Positions 56,439 through 64,000 of a DNA stretch of 64,000 bases are shown here, piece after piece; the first letter of the stretch is position 1, and each line of letters starts with the position of its first letter. The stretch is from Flavobacterium sinopsychrotolerans (GTDB lineage: Bacteria > Bacteroidota > Bacteroidia > Flavobacteriales > Flavobacteriaceae): assembly GCF_900110375.1 (NCBI RefSeq), contig NZ_FODN01000002.1, positions 62,001 through 126,000 on the forward strand, written 5' to 3'. A model generated the notes under the pieces. That model worked only from the letters and a program-made list of their open reading frames with translations. It was not told the origin of the DNA and searched no databases. The position numbers and the translations under genes were made by a program.

Positions 56439-57245
56439 ATGAAAGAATTTAAAAAAAGCAGACGGAATTTTATTAATAAGGCGATAGCTGTGGGCGGATT
56501 AGGAATTGTGGCTCCGAGTCTTGTTTTTACTGCAAAAGGGAATTCTATTGGGGTAACGGATGAGCAAAAATACCAGCGTCCGAAGGTCTTATTCTTTGAT
56601 GTTAATGAAACATTATTAGACCTGAATGTGATGAAAAAAAGTATAGGAAATGCTTTAGGAGGTAGACCTGATTTAGTATCGCTTTGGTTTACAACAATGT
56701 TGCAGTATTCATTAGTAACTACAGTAGGAAATCAATATCATGATTTTGGTAAAATAGGAGGCGCAGCACTAAAGATGGTAGGTCTTAATAATGGTGTTGT
56801 CATAACTGATGAACAAGCTGGCGAAGCAATTAAACCAATTTTATCTTTACCAGCGCATCCTGAAGTAAAAGAAGCGTTGATACTATTGAAAAAAGAGGGG
56901 TATAAGTTAGTTTCGTTTACCAATTCATCCAATAAAGCAGTTGAATCCCAATTGAAAAATGCGGGTATTTATGATTTGTTTGATGATCGATTAAGTGTTG
57001 AAGACGTAGGTAAATTTAAACCACATTATGATGCTTACAATTGGGCTGCAAGAAAAATGGGATTTGAATCTAAGGACTGTATGCTTATTGCAGCTCATGG
57101 TTGGGATGTTGCTGGGGCAAATTGGGCTGGCTGGCAAACGGCATTTGTGAGCAGGCCTGGACAACAGTTATTTGCTCTGGCAAATCCACCGGAAATAAAT
57201 GAAAAGGATCTTTTGTTGATTGCAAAACAATTGGTAAAATTATAA
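56439..57245 (+). CDS. Tat-exported haloacid dehalogenase type II protein
   Basis: A 268-residue protein. The N-terminus KKSRRNFINKAIAVGGLGIVAPSLVF is a twin-arginine leader. The mature part is an L-2-haloacid dehalogenase-type HAD enzyme: nucleophile D54 in FFDVNETLLDLN, SFTNSSNK (motif II), GKFKPHYDAY (motif III) and AAHGWDVAGANWAGW (motif IV and active-site Trp). Family members hydrolyse 2-haloacids in the cytoplasm, so export is unusual. The substrate here is unknown. Under control of the neighbouring TetR by inference. Confidence 0.87.
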   Translation: MKEFKKSRRNFINKAIAVGGLGIVAPSLVFTAKGNSIGVTDEQKYQRPKVLFFDVNETLLDLNVMKKSIGNALGGRPDLVSLWFTTMLQYSLVTTVGNQYHDFGKIGGAALKMVGLNNGVVITDEQAGEAIKPILSLPAHPEVKEALILLKKEGYKLVSFTNSSNKAVESQLKNAGIYDLFDDRLSVEDVGKFKPHYDAYNWAARKMGFESKDCMLIAAHGWDVAGANWAGWQTAFVSRPGQQLFALANPPEINEKDLLLIAKQLVKL

Positions 57246-57609
57246 GAGAATCGAAAACTGAATTCTTATAAATTACTTAAAAGTATTTTTTTAGTACCGT
57301 AATAAAGGAGGAGACACTAATGGCTGTTCTACCTCCTTTGTTGTTTAAAGTAGTTTGCAGTATTTTAAACGTTTATGGGGATTATCTTGTCTTGTGAGGG
57401 GATTTAGTATTTTCTTTTCATTAAGTGCGTTTCGCTATGGACACAGATTCTTAAAATTGCGCAAAGTCAGAGACATTTGCGCAGCATTTAGGAAAAAATT
57501 ATTTGTTTTTAGGATTGTTTTGCGGAGCTGGTAAAATTTCTTGCGAAACTTAAACGTGAATTTATCACTAAATTCGCAATCTTACCAAACGGCTATTGAG
57601 CGTAGTTTA
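57246..57609. other. Gene-free stretch with one hairpin
   Basis: AAAGGAGG (57304-57311) and CCTCCTTT (57332-57339) form a perfect 8-bp stem 60 bp after the HAD stop, likely its terminator. The rest has no credible gene and looks like degenerate sequence, with fragments such as TTGCGCA repeats. Base composition is mixed. Confidence 0.5.
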
Positions 57610-58788
57610 TTACCAATCCATATTTGCGGAATTATCTAGTTGATTTGAAAGTCTTTCTACAAATTTTTCCATATTTTCCATACTTTTAATAGCTTCTTTA
57701 TAAACTCCATTTTTCGCTAGAGTTACAATTGTTGGTAAATAATATTCTTGAGTATAGAGCATCACAGTTTTGTATTTACTATTCCATAAATAATCAATAA
57801 AATTTTCGATTAACTTGATAACTTCTTCATTATTGAAGTTTAAATTTCCTTGAAAATCAAATTTATTTTTAATCTTATCGTGTCTCATTAATACAGGAAC
57901 TGCGCAAGTTTTTGAATGAAATTGAAATGCATTTCCGTTTTTTCCAAAAGCTCCGTGTGCAACAAAGTTTCTCATTTGTTGTCTTACTAATAAAAGTTCA
58001 TTATAAAACTTATTTTCTTCTTTATTTGATAAAGGAATTGCAGTAGTAAATTTAGTTTTCCATTCAGCTTCGATTAATTTTGAAATTTGTTCTCCGTCTG
58101 AAATATTTTGAGCAATTATAGAAATATGAATAAAAAGATGTTCTGTCCAACTAAAGAAAGCTTCTATTGTCGATATAGCAAGATGGTTAGAGTTTTTTAA
58201 AAATTTATAATCTAATCTACTTACTATTTTTCCACCATTTGTTAAATTTTCGGTTTTAGTCTTCCCTTTATTTTTCTCGTACTTAGAATATTGATTTTTT
58301 TAAGAATCTTTTAAATAATTAAACCTTTCTAATAAATCAAAATTAAAATTATTTACATTAATTTCAGATTTTTTTACACCTTCTCCTGCTACATAGTTAT
58401 AATACAATTTAACCGCTTTAACCGCTCTGATGATTTTGTTTACAATTTCATTTGCTTCAACTTGGTCTTTTTCAATCTCATTTACAAAAATACCAATTCC
58501 AAATTTTCTATATTCAATTAAAAATGCTTTTCCATTGTATTCAATAGGAAAAGACCAAGCTATTTTTTCGAATTTGCCTAAGTCTTTGTATTTTAATAAA
58601 TCTGCAAACAAAAAATATACTAAATAATAGTCCGGAAGTCTATTTATGGTTGGACATCTTTTTGCTGAAAATATAAAGTTTTTATCGGCTTTTGTTTTGT
58701 CATCTATTAACTTAATCGGTGATAAAATTCTTAAAGCTATTTCTTTATATTTTTCAACTTTAGCGTCCATTTTTATCGTGATTTTCAT
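57610..58788 (-). pseudogene. HEPN-like protein gene interrupted by one in-frame stop
   Basis: The two minus-strand frames 58788-58300 and 57975-57610 lie in the same frame. I read the codons between them (58299-57976): 108 sense codons without a stop. A single TAA at 58300-58302 therefore splits a 392-codon gene. The N-terminal half (162 residues) has no recognised domain. The second half contains MRNFVAHGAF, a fit to the HEPN RNase motif R-N-x3-H, in a helical region. The family is not identified. A nonsense mutation or sequencing error is the simplest explanation; a programmed read-through is unsupported. Neighbouring spacers look degenerate, as in an accessory locus. Confidence 0.72.
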
Positions 58789-59024
58789 TTAAATTACGCA
58801 CAACTAATATATAGGTCTAACGTTATAAGGCTTATCACATCATAATTGGTTTGATAGGTCTAATAAACATCAGATTTTATTTATTTTCAAATATATAAAT
58901 AAATCGCTGAAAATACTTATGAAAATAAAGCAGCTATTCATTTTTTTCGAAGATATACTCTTTACTTGTAGGATTATTATGGGAAAACGTAAACGGAGTT
59001 ATTTACCTCAAATCCCTAGCCCCG
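58789..59024. other. Gene-free spacer upstream of the broken gene
   Basis: AT-rich with no ORF or RNA gene found. It ends where copy C of the hairpin element begins. Confidence 0.5.
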
Positions 59025-59165
59025 ACAGCAGCGGAAAGCCTATGCTGGTTGAAAACAACTTTTTTCTGGTGGTGGCAGAGCGACTAAAATAAGCTCCTGC
59101 CAGCGGCTAGAAAAAGGGTTTGAAACCAAATAGCTTGTAGCGTAAGGCGGGAATGGCTTCTGAAA
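59025..59165 (+). repeat. Extragenic hairpin element, diverged copy C
   Basis: Left box GACAGCAGCGGAAAGCC aligns with GATAACAGTGGAAATCC of copy B with 4 differences, and right box TTGTAGCGTAAGGCGGG aligns with TTTTAGCGTATAGCCCG. The centre is longer (about 90 bp) and different from copies A and B, without a long perfect stem. So the ends are conserved and the core is replaced. Confidence 0.6.
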
Positions 59166-59250
59166 TAAATTCAGAATAAATCCTGAAAAAGAATTGAGGA
59201 TAAATCCTGAGAATGAGATCCTGAAATAAATTCAGGATAAAAATTCAGCA
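59161..59250. repeat. Short direct and inverted repeats beside secA
   Basis: TGAAATAAATTCAG occurs twice (from 59161 and 59222), ATAAATCCTGA twice 24 bp apart (59176 and 59200), and ATCCTGAA-N5-TTCAGGAT forms a perfect dyad at 59218-59238. They crowd directly after copy C of the hairpin element. Confidence 0.65.
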
Positions 59251-59251
59251 T

Positions 59252-59289
59252 AAAAAAATTCCCCAACTACTTTCGTAATTGAGGAATTT
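59252..59289 (-). terminator. Terminator after secA
   Basis: AAATTCCTCAA pairs with TTGGGGAATTT on the minus strand (one G-U), 12-nt loop, followed by seven Ts. About 25 bases beyond the secA stop. Confidence 0.85.
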
Positions 59290-59313
59290 AATTTTAAGGA
59301 ATCGAAACGGTTA

Positions 59314-62300
59314 TTAGTTCACGATAACCCATTGTCCAGAAGCGATTAAGCTTTCGGCTTTTTTGTATTTCATTTCTTGTATTTGTCCGTTGGCCACGTT
59401 TTGAATCGTTACGTTATCATTACGATTAATTTTTGGCATATCTCTCACGATAGTTTCGGTAACTTGACGTTGTTGCGTTTGGCCAGCTTCACGGTTTGCA
59501 GCTTCGCTACTTACGATTTCATCTTTTGAAGTCGTGTAATCTTCTACCGGAGCAACTTCTTTCGCTTCTTGAATTTGTTGGTTTTCCTGAGCTGGTAAAT
59601 CACCTTTGAACAAGAATGAAATCACTTCTTTATTTACATTGTCAATCATTGCTCTAAACAAATTGAACGCTTCCAGTTTGTAAATAAGTAATGGATCTTT
59701 TTGTTCGTGAACGGCAAGTTGAACGGATTGTTTCAACTCATCCATTTTGCGTAAGTGTTTCTTCCAAGCTTCATCTACAATAGATAAAGTGATGTTTTTT
59801 TCGAAATCAGCCACCAGTTGAGCTCCCTCAGTTTCGTAGGCTTTTTTCAAATCAGTAACCACATTCAACGATTTGATTCCATCTGTAAAAGGAACTACAA
59901 TACGTTCAAATTGGTTGTTTTTATCTTCGTAAACACTTTTTATGATTGGGAATGCTTCTCTGGCACTTCTTTCGGTTTTCTCCGTATAATATTCCAGCGT
60001 AGCTTTGTATATTTTACCGGTTAATTCCATTTCACTCAATTTACTGAATTCACTTTCAGTAACTGGTGAAGTAATAGAGAAATAACGAATTAATTCGAAT
60101 TCAAAGTTTTTGAAATTATTTGATGCTTTGTTTTGATCAACGATCAATTCACAAGTATCGTAAAGCATGTTTGCAATATCCAATTTCAATCGCTCTCCAA
60201 ACAATGCATGACGACGACGTTTGTACACTACTTCACGTTGTGCGTTCATAACGTCATCATATTCCAATAAACGTTTACGAACACCAAAGTTGTTTTCTTC
60301 TACTTTTTTCTGAGCACGTTCGATAGATTTAGTCATCATGGAATGCTGAATCACTTCACCTTCCTGCAATCCCATTCTGTCCATCACTTTAGCCACTCTT
60401 TCGGAACCAAACAAACGCATTAGGTTGTCTTCAAGAGAAACATAAAACTGAGAACTTCCCGGATCACCTTGACGTCCTGCACGACCACGTAACTGACGAT
60501 CCACACGACGGGAGTCATGACGTTCTGTTCCTACAATTGCTAATCCACCAGCGGCTTTTACTTCGGCAGATAATTTAATATCGGTACCACGACCAGCCAT
60601 GTTGGTTGCAATAGTTACCACTCCAGGTTTTCCAGCTTCTTCAACAATTTGTGCTTCTTGTTTGTGCATTTTTGCATTCAAGACATTGTGTGCAACGCCT
60701 CTCATTTTCAACATTCGGCTTAATAATTCTGAAATCTCTACAGAAGTGGTACCAATAAGAACTGGTCTTCCTGCTTTAGATAATTCAGTTACGTCTTCGA
60801 TAACGGCATTGAATTTTTCACGAGTCGTTTTATAAATAAAATCCTCTTTGTCTTTTCTGGCCATTCCTCTGTTGGTAGGAATTTCTACAACGTCCAGTTT
60901 ATATATTTGCCATAGCTCACCTGCTTCAGTAGAGGCTGTTCCAGTCATTCCTCCCAGTTTGTTGTACATTCTGAAATAATTCTGTAACGTAACTGTTGCA
61001 AATGTTTGTGTAGCGGCTTCGATTTTTACATTTTCTTTGGCTTCAATCGCTTGGTGCAATCCGTCAGAATAACGACGACCGTCCATGATACGACCGGTTT
61101 GCTCATCAACAATCATGATTTTGTTATCCATGATTACATACTCTACATCTTTTTCGAATAAAGTGTAGGCTTTCAAAAGTTGTGTCAAGGTATGAATACG
61201 CTCACTTTTTATACCAAAATCTTGAAACAATTGTTCTTTTTCTTCTGCTTCAGCGTCTTTGTCTAATTTTTTCTTTTCGATAGCGGCAATTTCAGTTCCA
61301 ATGTCCGGAAGTACAAAAAAGTCAGAGTCGGTATCTCCAGAAAGGTATTTAATTCCGTTGTCAGACAATTCTACCTGATTATTTTTTTCTTCAATAACAA
61401 AATACAATGCCTCATCAATCTTGTGCATTTCTCTTTTGTTATCCTGCATGTATTGATTTTCTGTTTTCTGAAGTAATTGTTTGATTCCTTCTTCACTCAA
61501 AAATTTAATTAATGCTTTGTTTTTTGGTAATGCTCTGTAAGCTCTTAATAATTGGAATCCACCTTCTTTGGTATTTCCTTCTTTGATTAATTTTTTTGCC
61601 TCTGACAAGAAACCGTTCGCCAATTGACGTTGTAAACTAACTAAGTTTTCAATTTTTGGTTTCATTTCCATGAATTCATGACGATCTCCTTGCGGAACCG
61701 GACCTGAAATAATCAATGGTGTTCTGGCATCATCAATCAAAACAGAATCGACCTCATCGACAATGGCGTAATTGTGTTTTCTTTGCACTAAATCTTCTGG
61801 CGAATGTGCCATGTTATCTCTTAAGTAGTCAAAACCAAATTCATTATTGGTTCCGTAAGTGATATCAGCGTCGTATGCTTTTTTTCTTCCTTCTGAACTT
61901 GGTTGGTAATTGTCAATACATTCAACAGTCATACCATGAAATTCGAATAATGGCGCTTTCCAAGTACTATCTCTTTTTGCCAAATAATCATTCACAGTTA
62001 CTAAATGTACCCCTTTTCCAGTCAACGCATTTAAGTAAAGTGGTAAAGTAGCCACTAATGTTTTTCCTTCACCGGTTTGCATTTCAGCTACTTTTCCTTC
62101 ATGCAAAACCATTCCGCCAATTAATTGTACGTCATAGTGAATCATGTCCCAAGTAATTTCTTTCCCTGCAGCACTCCATGAATTTGCCCAAATCGCAGTA
62201 TCACCATCCAAAGTGATATAACTTTTAGTTGCTGAAAGTTCACGGTCTTTTGCCGTTGCCGTTACCACTATTTGAGAGTTGTCTTTGAAACGTCTTGCTG

Positions 62301-62655
62301 TTTCTTTTACCACTGCAAAAGCTTCCGGAAGAATTTCCATCAATGTTTTTTCAGAGATATCGTAAGCTTCTTTTTCAAGGGCGTCAATAGCGACATAAAT
62401 ATCTTCTCTTTTGTCAATATCTACAATGCTTTCCACCTCTTGTTTCAGAGCTGCGATTTTCGCGTCTTTTTCTGAACGAGCTTGTTTTATTTTGTCTTTA
62501 AAAAAGATCGTTCGACCTCTGAGTTCATCATGGGATAATGCCTTTAGTGGTTCCTCAAAAGTTTTTATTTTATTAAGATAAGGTTGTAAAGCTTTGACAT
62601 CTTTTTGTGACTTATCGCCAACAAAGACTTTAATGATACTGTTTATGAAACTCAT
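59314..62655 (-). CDS. secA: Preprotein translocase ATPase SecA
   Basis: A 1113-residue SecA, the motor of Sec protein export. Walker A MQTGEGKTLVATLP and DEVDSVLIDDARTPLIISG (DEAD motif) lie in NBD1, TTREKFNA...GTTSVEISE and GRAGRQGDPGSS in NBD2. A long insert between motifs (about 330-440) is typical of Bacteroidota. The C-terminus is KAESLIASGQWVIVN rather than the zinc-binding CxCxSGxxxxxC tail found in E. coli, so SecB-type docking through that tail is absent. Confidence 0.97.
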   Translation of the reverse strand: MSFINSIIKVFVGDKSQKDVKALQPYLNKIKTFEEPLKALSHDELRGRTIFFKDKIKQARSEKDAKIAALKQEVESIVDIDKREDIYVAIDALEKEAYDISEKTLMEILPEAFAVVKETARRFKDNSQIVVTATAKDRELSATKSYITLDGDTAIWANSWSAAGKEITWDMIHYDVQLIGGMVLHEGKVAEMQTGEGKTLVATLPLYLNALTGKGVHLVTVNDYLAKRDSTWKAPLFEFHGMTVECIDNYQPSSEGRKKAYDADITYGTNNEFGFDYLRDNMAHSPEDLVQRKHNYAIVDEVDSVLIDDARTPLIISGPVPQGDRHEFMEMKPKIENLVSLQRQLANGFLSEAKKLIKEGNTKEGGFQLLRAYRALPKNKALIKFLSEEGIKQLLQKTENQYMQDNKREMHKIDEALYFVIEEKNNQVELSDNGIKYLSGDTDSDFFVLPDIGTEIAAIEKKKLDKDAEAEEKEQLFQDFGIKSERIHTLTQLLKAYTLFEKDVEYVIMDNKIMIVDEQTGRIMDGRRYSDGLHQAIEAKENVKIEAATQTFATVTLQNYFRMYNKLGGMTGTASTEAGELWQIYKLDVVEIPTNRGMARKDKEDFIYKTTREKFNAVIEDVTELSKAGRPVLIGTTSVEISELLSRMLKMRGVAHNVLNAKMHKQEAQIVEEAGKPGVVTIATNMAGRGTDIKLSAEVKAAGGLAIVGTERHDSRRVDRQLRGRAGRQGDPGSSQFYVSLEDNLMRLFGSERVAKVMDRMGLQEGEVIQHSMMTKSIERAQKKVEENNFGVRKRLLEYDDVMNAQREVVYKRRRHALFGERLKLDIANMLYDTCELIVDQNKASNNFKNFEFELIRYFSITSPVTESEFSKLSEMELTGKIYKATLEYYTEKTERSAREAFPIIKSVYEDKNNQFERIVVPFTDGIKSLNVVTDLKKAYETEGAQLVADFEKNITLSIVDEAWKKHLRKMDELKQSVQLAVHEQKDPLLIYKLEAFNLFRAMIDNVNKEVISFLFKGDLPAQENQQIQEAKEVAPVEDYTTSKDEIVSSEAANREAGQTQQRQVTETIVRDMPKINRNDNVTIQNVANGQIQEMKYKKAESLIASGQWVIVN

Positions 62656-62700
62656 GATATGTTTTTATTTCTAATTGTGTACTTCTGTAAATTTAAACCA

Positions 62701-62728
62701 AAAAAAAGCCTCTTTTGAGACTTTTTTT
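62701..62728 (-). terminator. Terminator after the DUF2795 gene
   Basis: AAAAAAAG-C-CTC / GAG-A-CTTTTTTT, loop TTTT, one mismatch, between the DUF2795 stop and the secA start. Confidence 0.7.
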
Positions 62729-62739
62729 TGGTTTACCTT

Positions 62740-62961
62740 TTAATATTCATCCTCATTCCAAAGATAATCTTCGTCAGTAGGATAATCTGGCCAAATTTCT
62801 TCCATTGATTCATATATCTCGCCTTCATCCTCTATAGATTGAAGGTTTTCTACTACTTCTAATGGAGCTCCTGCTCTAATAGCGTAGTCAATAAGTTCGT
62901 CTTTGTTAGCAGGCCACGGTGCATCGCTTAAATAAGATGCTAATTCTAATGTCCAATACAT
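62740..62961 (-). CDS. DUF2795 small acidic protein
   Basis: A 73-residue acidic protein: MYWTLELASYLSDAPWPANKDELIDYAIRAGAPLEVVENLQ is a DUF2795 domain, followed by an acidic tail ending DEDYLWNEDEY. Short, cytoplasmic and of unknown function. It has a canonical promoter (62984-63013) and a terminator, thus a single-gene transcript upstream of secA. Confidence 0.85.
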   Translation of the reverse strand: MYWTLELASYLSDAPWPANKDELIDYAIRAGAPLEVVENLQSIEDEGEIYESMEEIWPDYPTDEDYLWNEDEY

Positions 62962-62983
62962 GTGTTGTCGATTTAGTTTTGTG

Positions 62984-63013
62984 CAAAAATAAATTTTTTA
63001 CTGAAAAAGACAA
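62984..63013 (-). promoter_or_regulatory. DUF2795 gene promoter
   Basis: On the minus strand TTG (63013-63011), exactly 19 bp, TATTTTTG (62991-62984), 22 bases before the start codon. Confidence 0.8.
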
Positions 63014-63123
63014 GTAAAAAATCATTTATTTTTAGTTAAAGTTAAGAACGTTTTATTTAGTGATCAGTATTCGGTATTTAGTGTTCAGCTTTTAACTGTA
63101 AACTTACAACTGTAAACTGCCAA

Positions 63124-63693
63124 CTACTTCCTTGGAATCCATTGAACTTCGGCAGCGTTCAAGTCATGAGACAACTTTCGTGCCAACACAAAAAGGTAGT
63201 CAGAAAGTCGGTTTAAGTACTTGATTGCGATTTCAGCAACGGGTTCATTGTGGCTTAAATGGACCGCTAAACGCTCTGCTCTGCGACAAACACAACGCGC
63301 AATATGACAATATGACACAGTTGTATGTCCGCCAGGAAGTACAAAATGAGTCATTGGCGGTAATGCTTCTTCCATAGCGTCAATTTCATTTTCCAATAAT
63401 TCTATATCCGATTCTATAATTCCTAACTTTTTCAAACGAAGTTCTCCGTTTTTCATTACTTCTTTTTCAGGTGGCGTTGCCAAAATAGCACCAACAGTAA
63501 ACAAACGATCTTGAATTTCGATAAGAATTTCTTTGTAATGACTGTTCATTTCCTGATCGCGAATGAGACCAATATGAGAATTCAATTCGTCAACAGTTCC
63601 GTAACTTTCAATTCGGGCATGGTCTTTTGGGACTCTGGTTCCGCCAAAAAGTGCCGTTGTTCCTTTGTCTCCAGTCTTTGTATATACTTTCAT
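63124..63693 (-). CDS. pduO: ATP:cob(I)alamin adenosyltransferase, PduO type
   Basis: A 189-residue PduO-type adenosyltransferase making coenzyme B12 from cob(I)alamin and ATP. TKTGDKGTTALFGG is the N-terminal ATP-binding signature and CRRAERLAVHL the C-terminal active-site segment; normal length. It indicates use of adenosylcobalamin, for example by methylmalonyl-CoA mutase. Between this gene and DUF2795 lie two copies of AACTGTAAACT (63094 and 63108). Confidence 0.92.
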   Translation of the reverse strand: MKVYTKTGDKGTTALFGGTRVPKDHARIESYGTVDELNSHIGLIRDQEMNSHYKEILIEIQDRLFTVGAILATPPEKEVMKNGELRLKKLGIIESDIELLENEIDAMEEALPPMTHFVLPGGHTTVSYCHIARCVCRRAERLAVHLSHNEPVAEIAIKYLNRLSDYLFVLARKLSHDLNAAEVQWIPRK

Positions 63694-63723
63694 CTACCGT
63701 TTATTTTATTTAAAAAAACAAAT

Positions 63724-64000
63724 TTAGCGTATTAATTCCACTATTTCCGCAACAAATCGTTCCATTGCGTTTTCACTCAGATTGAAATATAAATCGGGTT
63801 CAATGCATTCAATTTCCATTAAATAAAGTTCGTCGTCAATAAGAATTCCATCTACACGAGCATATAATAGGTTTTCCTTAAAAGTGTCGACAATTTTTTG
63901 GGCTTTCTGAATCATTTCTGAACTTGGATGAACCAAAGTGTATTTTCCTCCAAAAAGTGATTGTACTCTAAAATCACCATCAACGGGTTTTTTGTTGACC
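63724..64000 (-). CDS. ATP-grasp family protein, 5' end off window
   Basis: The frame is open to the window's edge: VNKKPVDGDFRVQSLFGGKYT precedes the Met at 63936, so the true start is upstream. LYARVDGILIDDELYLMEIECIEPDLYF carries ATP-grasp C-terminal residues (the Asp and Glu-x-Glu metal ligands). Resembles RimK/glutathione-synthetase-like ligases; substrate unknown. It ends 30 bp upstream of the adenosyltransferase start. Confidence 0.75.
   Translation of the reverse strand, partial: VNKKPVDGDFRVQSLFGGKYTLVHPSSEMIQKAQKIVDTFKENLLYARVDGILIDDELYLMEIECIEPDLYFNLSENAMERFVAEIVELIR

Noticed and set aside
57320..57397. Small ORF (MAVLPPLLFKVV...) after an AGGAGG-like sequence
   Set aside because: The AGGAGG is one arm of a hairpin that also contains the start codon, and only 25 codons follow. 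Shine-Dalgarno sites are not typical of Bacteroidota.
57610..58788. Programmed frameshift as explanation of the broken gene
   Set aside because: Upstream and downstream halves are in the same frame, so a frameshift would not restore the protein; only read-through or a point mutation fits.
59161..59250. CRISPR array
   Set aside because: Repeats are short, AT-rich, few and not evenly spaced, with no unique spacers of constant length and no cas genes nearby.

Overview
The window looks like a chromosomal segment of a Flavobacterium-like member of the Bacteroidota. The DNA is AT-rich. Several promoters have the Bacteroidota form (TTG or TTTG, about 19 bp, then TAnnTTTG). Two secreted nucleases end in a type IX secretion sorting domain. 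Further lineage markers are a BshB1-type bacillithiol gene, a LETM1/TerB-like protein, DUF3667 and DUF5723 proteins, and a SecA without a C-terminal zinc motif. Most of the window is ordinary housekeeping and catabolic gene content. No phage, insertion sequence, CRISPR array or rRNA operon was seen.

Layout. 1-5.4 kb: end of mnmD, a small conserved-looking ORF, divergent oxyR/dps, then a small membrane protein, a SulP permease and a beta-carbonic anhydrase. 5.4-9.5 kb: a LETM1-like protein, a Tat-exported superoxide dismutase, a YihY-type membrane protein and a META lipoprotein. 9.5-18 kb: a fatty-acid beta-oxidation cluster (MarR regulator, HAD/enoyl-CoA hydratase fusion, thiolase, acyl-CoA dehydrogenase), then acyl-CoA synthetase. 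18-27.5 kb: purL, two tandem T9SS-secreted endonuclease I paralogues and a beta-helix lipoprotein. 27.6-31.6 kb: menI, menF, bshB1, tRNA-His and a PAS histidine kinase. 31.8-41.3 kb: M28 peptidase, DUF3667 protein, dienelactone hydrolase, penicillin acylase and an Lrp regulator facing ornithine aminotransferase and arginase, then an HMG-CoA-lyase-like gene. 41.4-54.2 kb: lipoprotein/DUF5723 pair, P-type ATPase, guaB, a KefC/KefG pair, a second CPA2 antiporter and purB. 54.3-64 kb: a cysteine-free sirtuin, trmH, a TetR regulator with a Tat-exported HAD dehalogenase, a gene broken by a stop codon, secA, DUF2795, a PduO-type adenosyltransferase and the end of an ATP-grasp gene.

How genes work together. 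OxyR, Dps and SOD form an oxidative-stress set. SulP plus carbonic anhydrase suggest bicarbonate uptake and interconversion. The MarR-fad cluster plus FadD degrade fatty acids. RocD and RocF, beside an Lrp regulator, degrade arginine through ornithine. MenI and MenF serve menaquinone synthesis. KefG probably activates KefC.

Most interesting items: three copies of an extragenic element with conserved ends and unrelated central hairpins (15.6, 31.7 and 59.0 kb); a matched pair of 20-bp operators before the TetR gene and the exported HAD gene; a 392-codon gene with a HEPN-like RNFVAH motif interrupted by one in-frame TAA; a sirtuin that has lost all four zinc cysteines; a Cys4 insert in ornithine aminotransferase; and a tRNA-His with two acceptor-stem mispairs. 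No whole new system is claimed.
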